Source: SUG2458 sp051872335
GTDB taxonomy: Bacteria; Bacillota_I; Bacilli_A; RFN20; CAG-826
DNA: 6,530 nucleotides
Direction: 5' to 3'
NCBI GenBank assembly: GCA_051872335.1
Contig: JBJEDT010000044.1
Location: 1 to 6,530, forward strand
Below, in pieces: positions 6,001-6,530 of this stretch. The translations under genes and the position numbers were made by a program. A model generated the notes under the pieces. It was given only the letters and a program-made list of their open reading frames with translations, was not told the DNA's origin and did not search any database. The first letter of the stretch is position 1. Each line of letters opens with the position of its first letter.

Positions 6001-6530
6001 ATGCAATCAACCGCTCCAAAAACTTCAATTCCAAAAGCTAGAAAAACAAGACTTACAAAAAAGGAAGCTGAATTAGTTAAAAAGAAGCAACCTACAGGTA
6101 TACATTATTCTTTAGCTCAACTTAATAAATATACTTATAATAATACAGTTGAAGAAAGTGATGATGAATTAATCAATAGTAAAAAAATTGAACCTAATGG
6201 ATTAGAAATTGAAAAGAAATTTTATACAGTATCAATGAATCGTTTATTAGATTATATTAGTAGGCAATGTGAAACTGATTATGGAAAAAGATTAGGGTTT
6301 AATTTATCGGATATAATGATAATATTAAAGTTTAAAAAAATATTCTATGAAAATAAGGAACCTCATAAAGCTATGTCTATATTATTTGATGTTATTTTTA
6401 ATGGCAAAACTGACAACCCAACTTTTGGACCTCTATTTTCTGATAGTAGATCTTTAATAAAAATGAAAAGACCATTTGGCCAACTTAAAAGGGTATCGTC
6501 AGTTTTTATATACAACAAACATTATGTCCA
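6001..6530 (+). CDS. Unrecognised protein, basic N-terminus (partial, open at right edge)
   Basis: An ATG at 6001 opens a frame that stays free of stops for 176 codons to the end of the window, which is very unlikely by chance at this A+T content. The first ~30 residues are strongly basic (KARKTRLTKKEAELVKKK at 12-29), which could serve nucleic-acid binding or nuclear import. An acidic patch (EESDDE, about 51-56) follows. From about residue 75 the sequence looks like a folded, mainly helical domain with alternating hydrophobic and charged residues, including SMNRLLDYISRQCE and DIMIILKFKKIFYEN. I see no signal peptide, membrane segment, zinc motif or known catalytic motif. It follows pPolB on the same strand after about 100 bases and has its own Inr+DPE-like promoter, so it is probably transcribed separately. 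A minor virion, regulatory or DNA-binding protein would fit, but nothing in the sequence decides this. Confidence 0.75.
   Translation, partial: MQSTAPKTSIPKARKTRLTKKEAELVKKKQPTGIHYSLAQLNKYTYNNTVEESDDELINSKKIEPNGLEIEKKFYTVSMNRLLDYISRQCETDYGKRLGFNLSDIMIILKFKKIFYENKEPHKAMSILFDVIFNGKTDNPTFGPLFSDSRSLIKMKRPFGQLKRVSSVFIYNKHYV

Noticed and set aside
1..6530. CRISPR array, tRNA, rRNA, insertion sequence or terminal inverted repeat
   Set aside because: I saw no regularly spaced direct repeats, cloverleaf, rRNA-like segment, transposase motif or long inverted repeat on either strand.
1..6530. Non-standard genetic code or cytoplasmic/mitochondrial linear plasmid
   Set aside because: Trp is encoded by TGG at conserved-looking places, no in-frame TGA, TAA or TAG needs reassignment apart from the frame breaks, and a packaging ATPase is not expected on such plasmids.

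Overview
This AT-rich window reads as part of a eukaryotic double-stranded DNA virus or integrated virus-like element of the Polinton/Maverick–adintovirus type. The basis is two recognisable genes: a protein-primed family B DNA polymerase (pPolB) with every expected exonuclease and polymerase motif, and an A32-like (FtsK/HerA-fold) packaging ATPase. No integrase, capsid, protease gene or terminal inverted repeat lies inside the window, so assignment to a named group is inference. No bacterial-style ribosome binding sites precede the genes. AATAAA signals and an arthropod-style Inr+DPE core promoter point to a eukaryotic, possibly invertebrate, host.

Layout. Positions 1-1219 (minus strand, running off the left edge) hold the ATPase. 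Walker A is in its first part (791-1219) and Walker B in its last part (1-352). These two parts are in the same reading frame, but they are joined by a 161-codon stretch (334-819) in a different frame. Positions 1220-1373 are a compact, G/C-richer divergent promoter region with repeated ACTAGGG motifs and a small hairpin. Positions 1374-5899 (plus strand) hold the pPolB gene, about 1508 codons if one -1 frame disruption at 5519-5531 is bridged. About 780 residues precede the exonuclease domain; they may carry the terminal protein and a putative cysteine-protease-like motif. Positions 5895-5912 carry overlapping AATAAA signals. A ~100-base intergenic stretch with Inr+DPE follows. A new gene of unknown function then starts at 6001 and runs off the right edge.

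How the parts fit: pPolB would copy a linear genome from a protein primer, and the ATPase would pump that genome into a capsid. They are transcribed divergently from one shared regulatory region. The 6001 gene follows pPolB on the same strand with its own promoter.

Main puzzle: three reading-frame disruptions, each at or beside an A-run, break two otherwise well-conserved genes. Base errors, a decaying integrated copy, and real recoding or splicing are all possible. The sequence alone cannot decide, although the pPolB break looks most like a single missing base.
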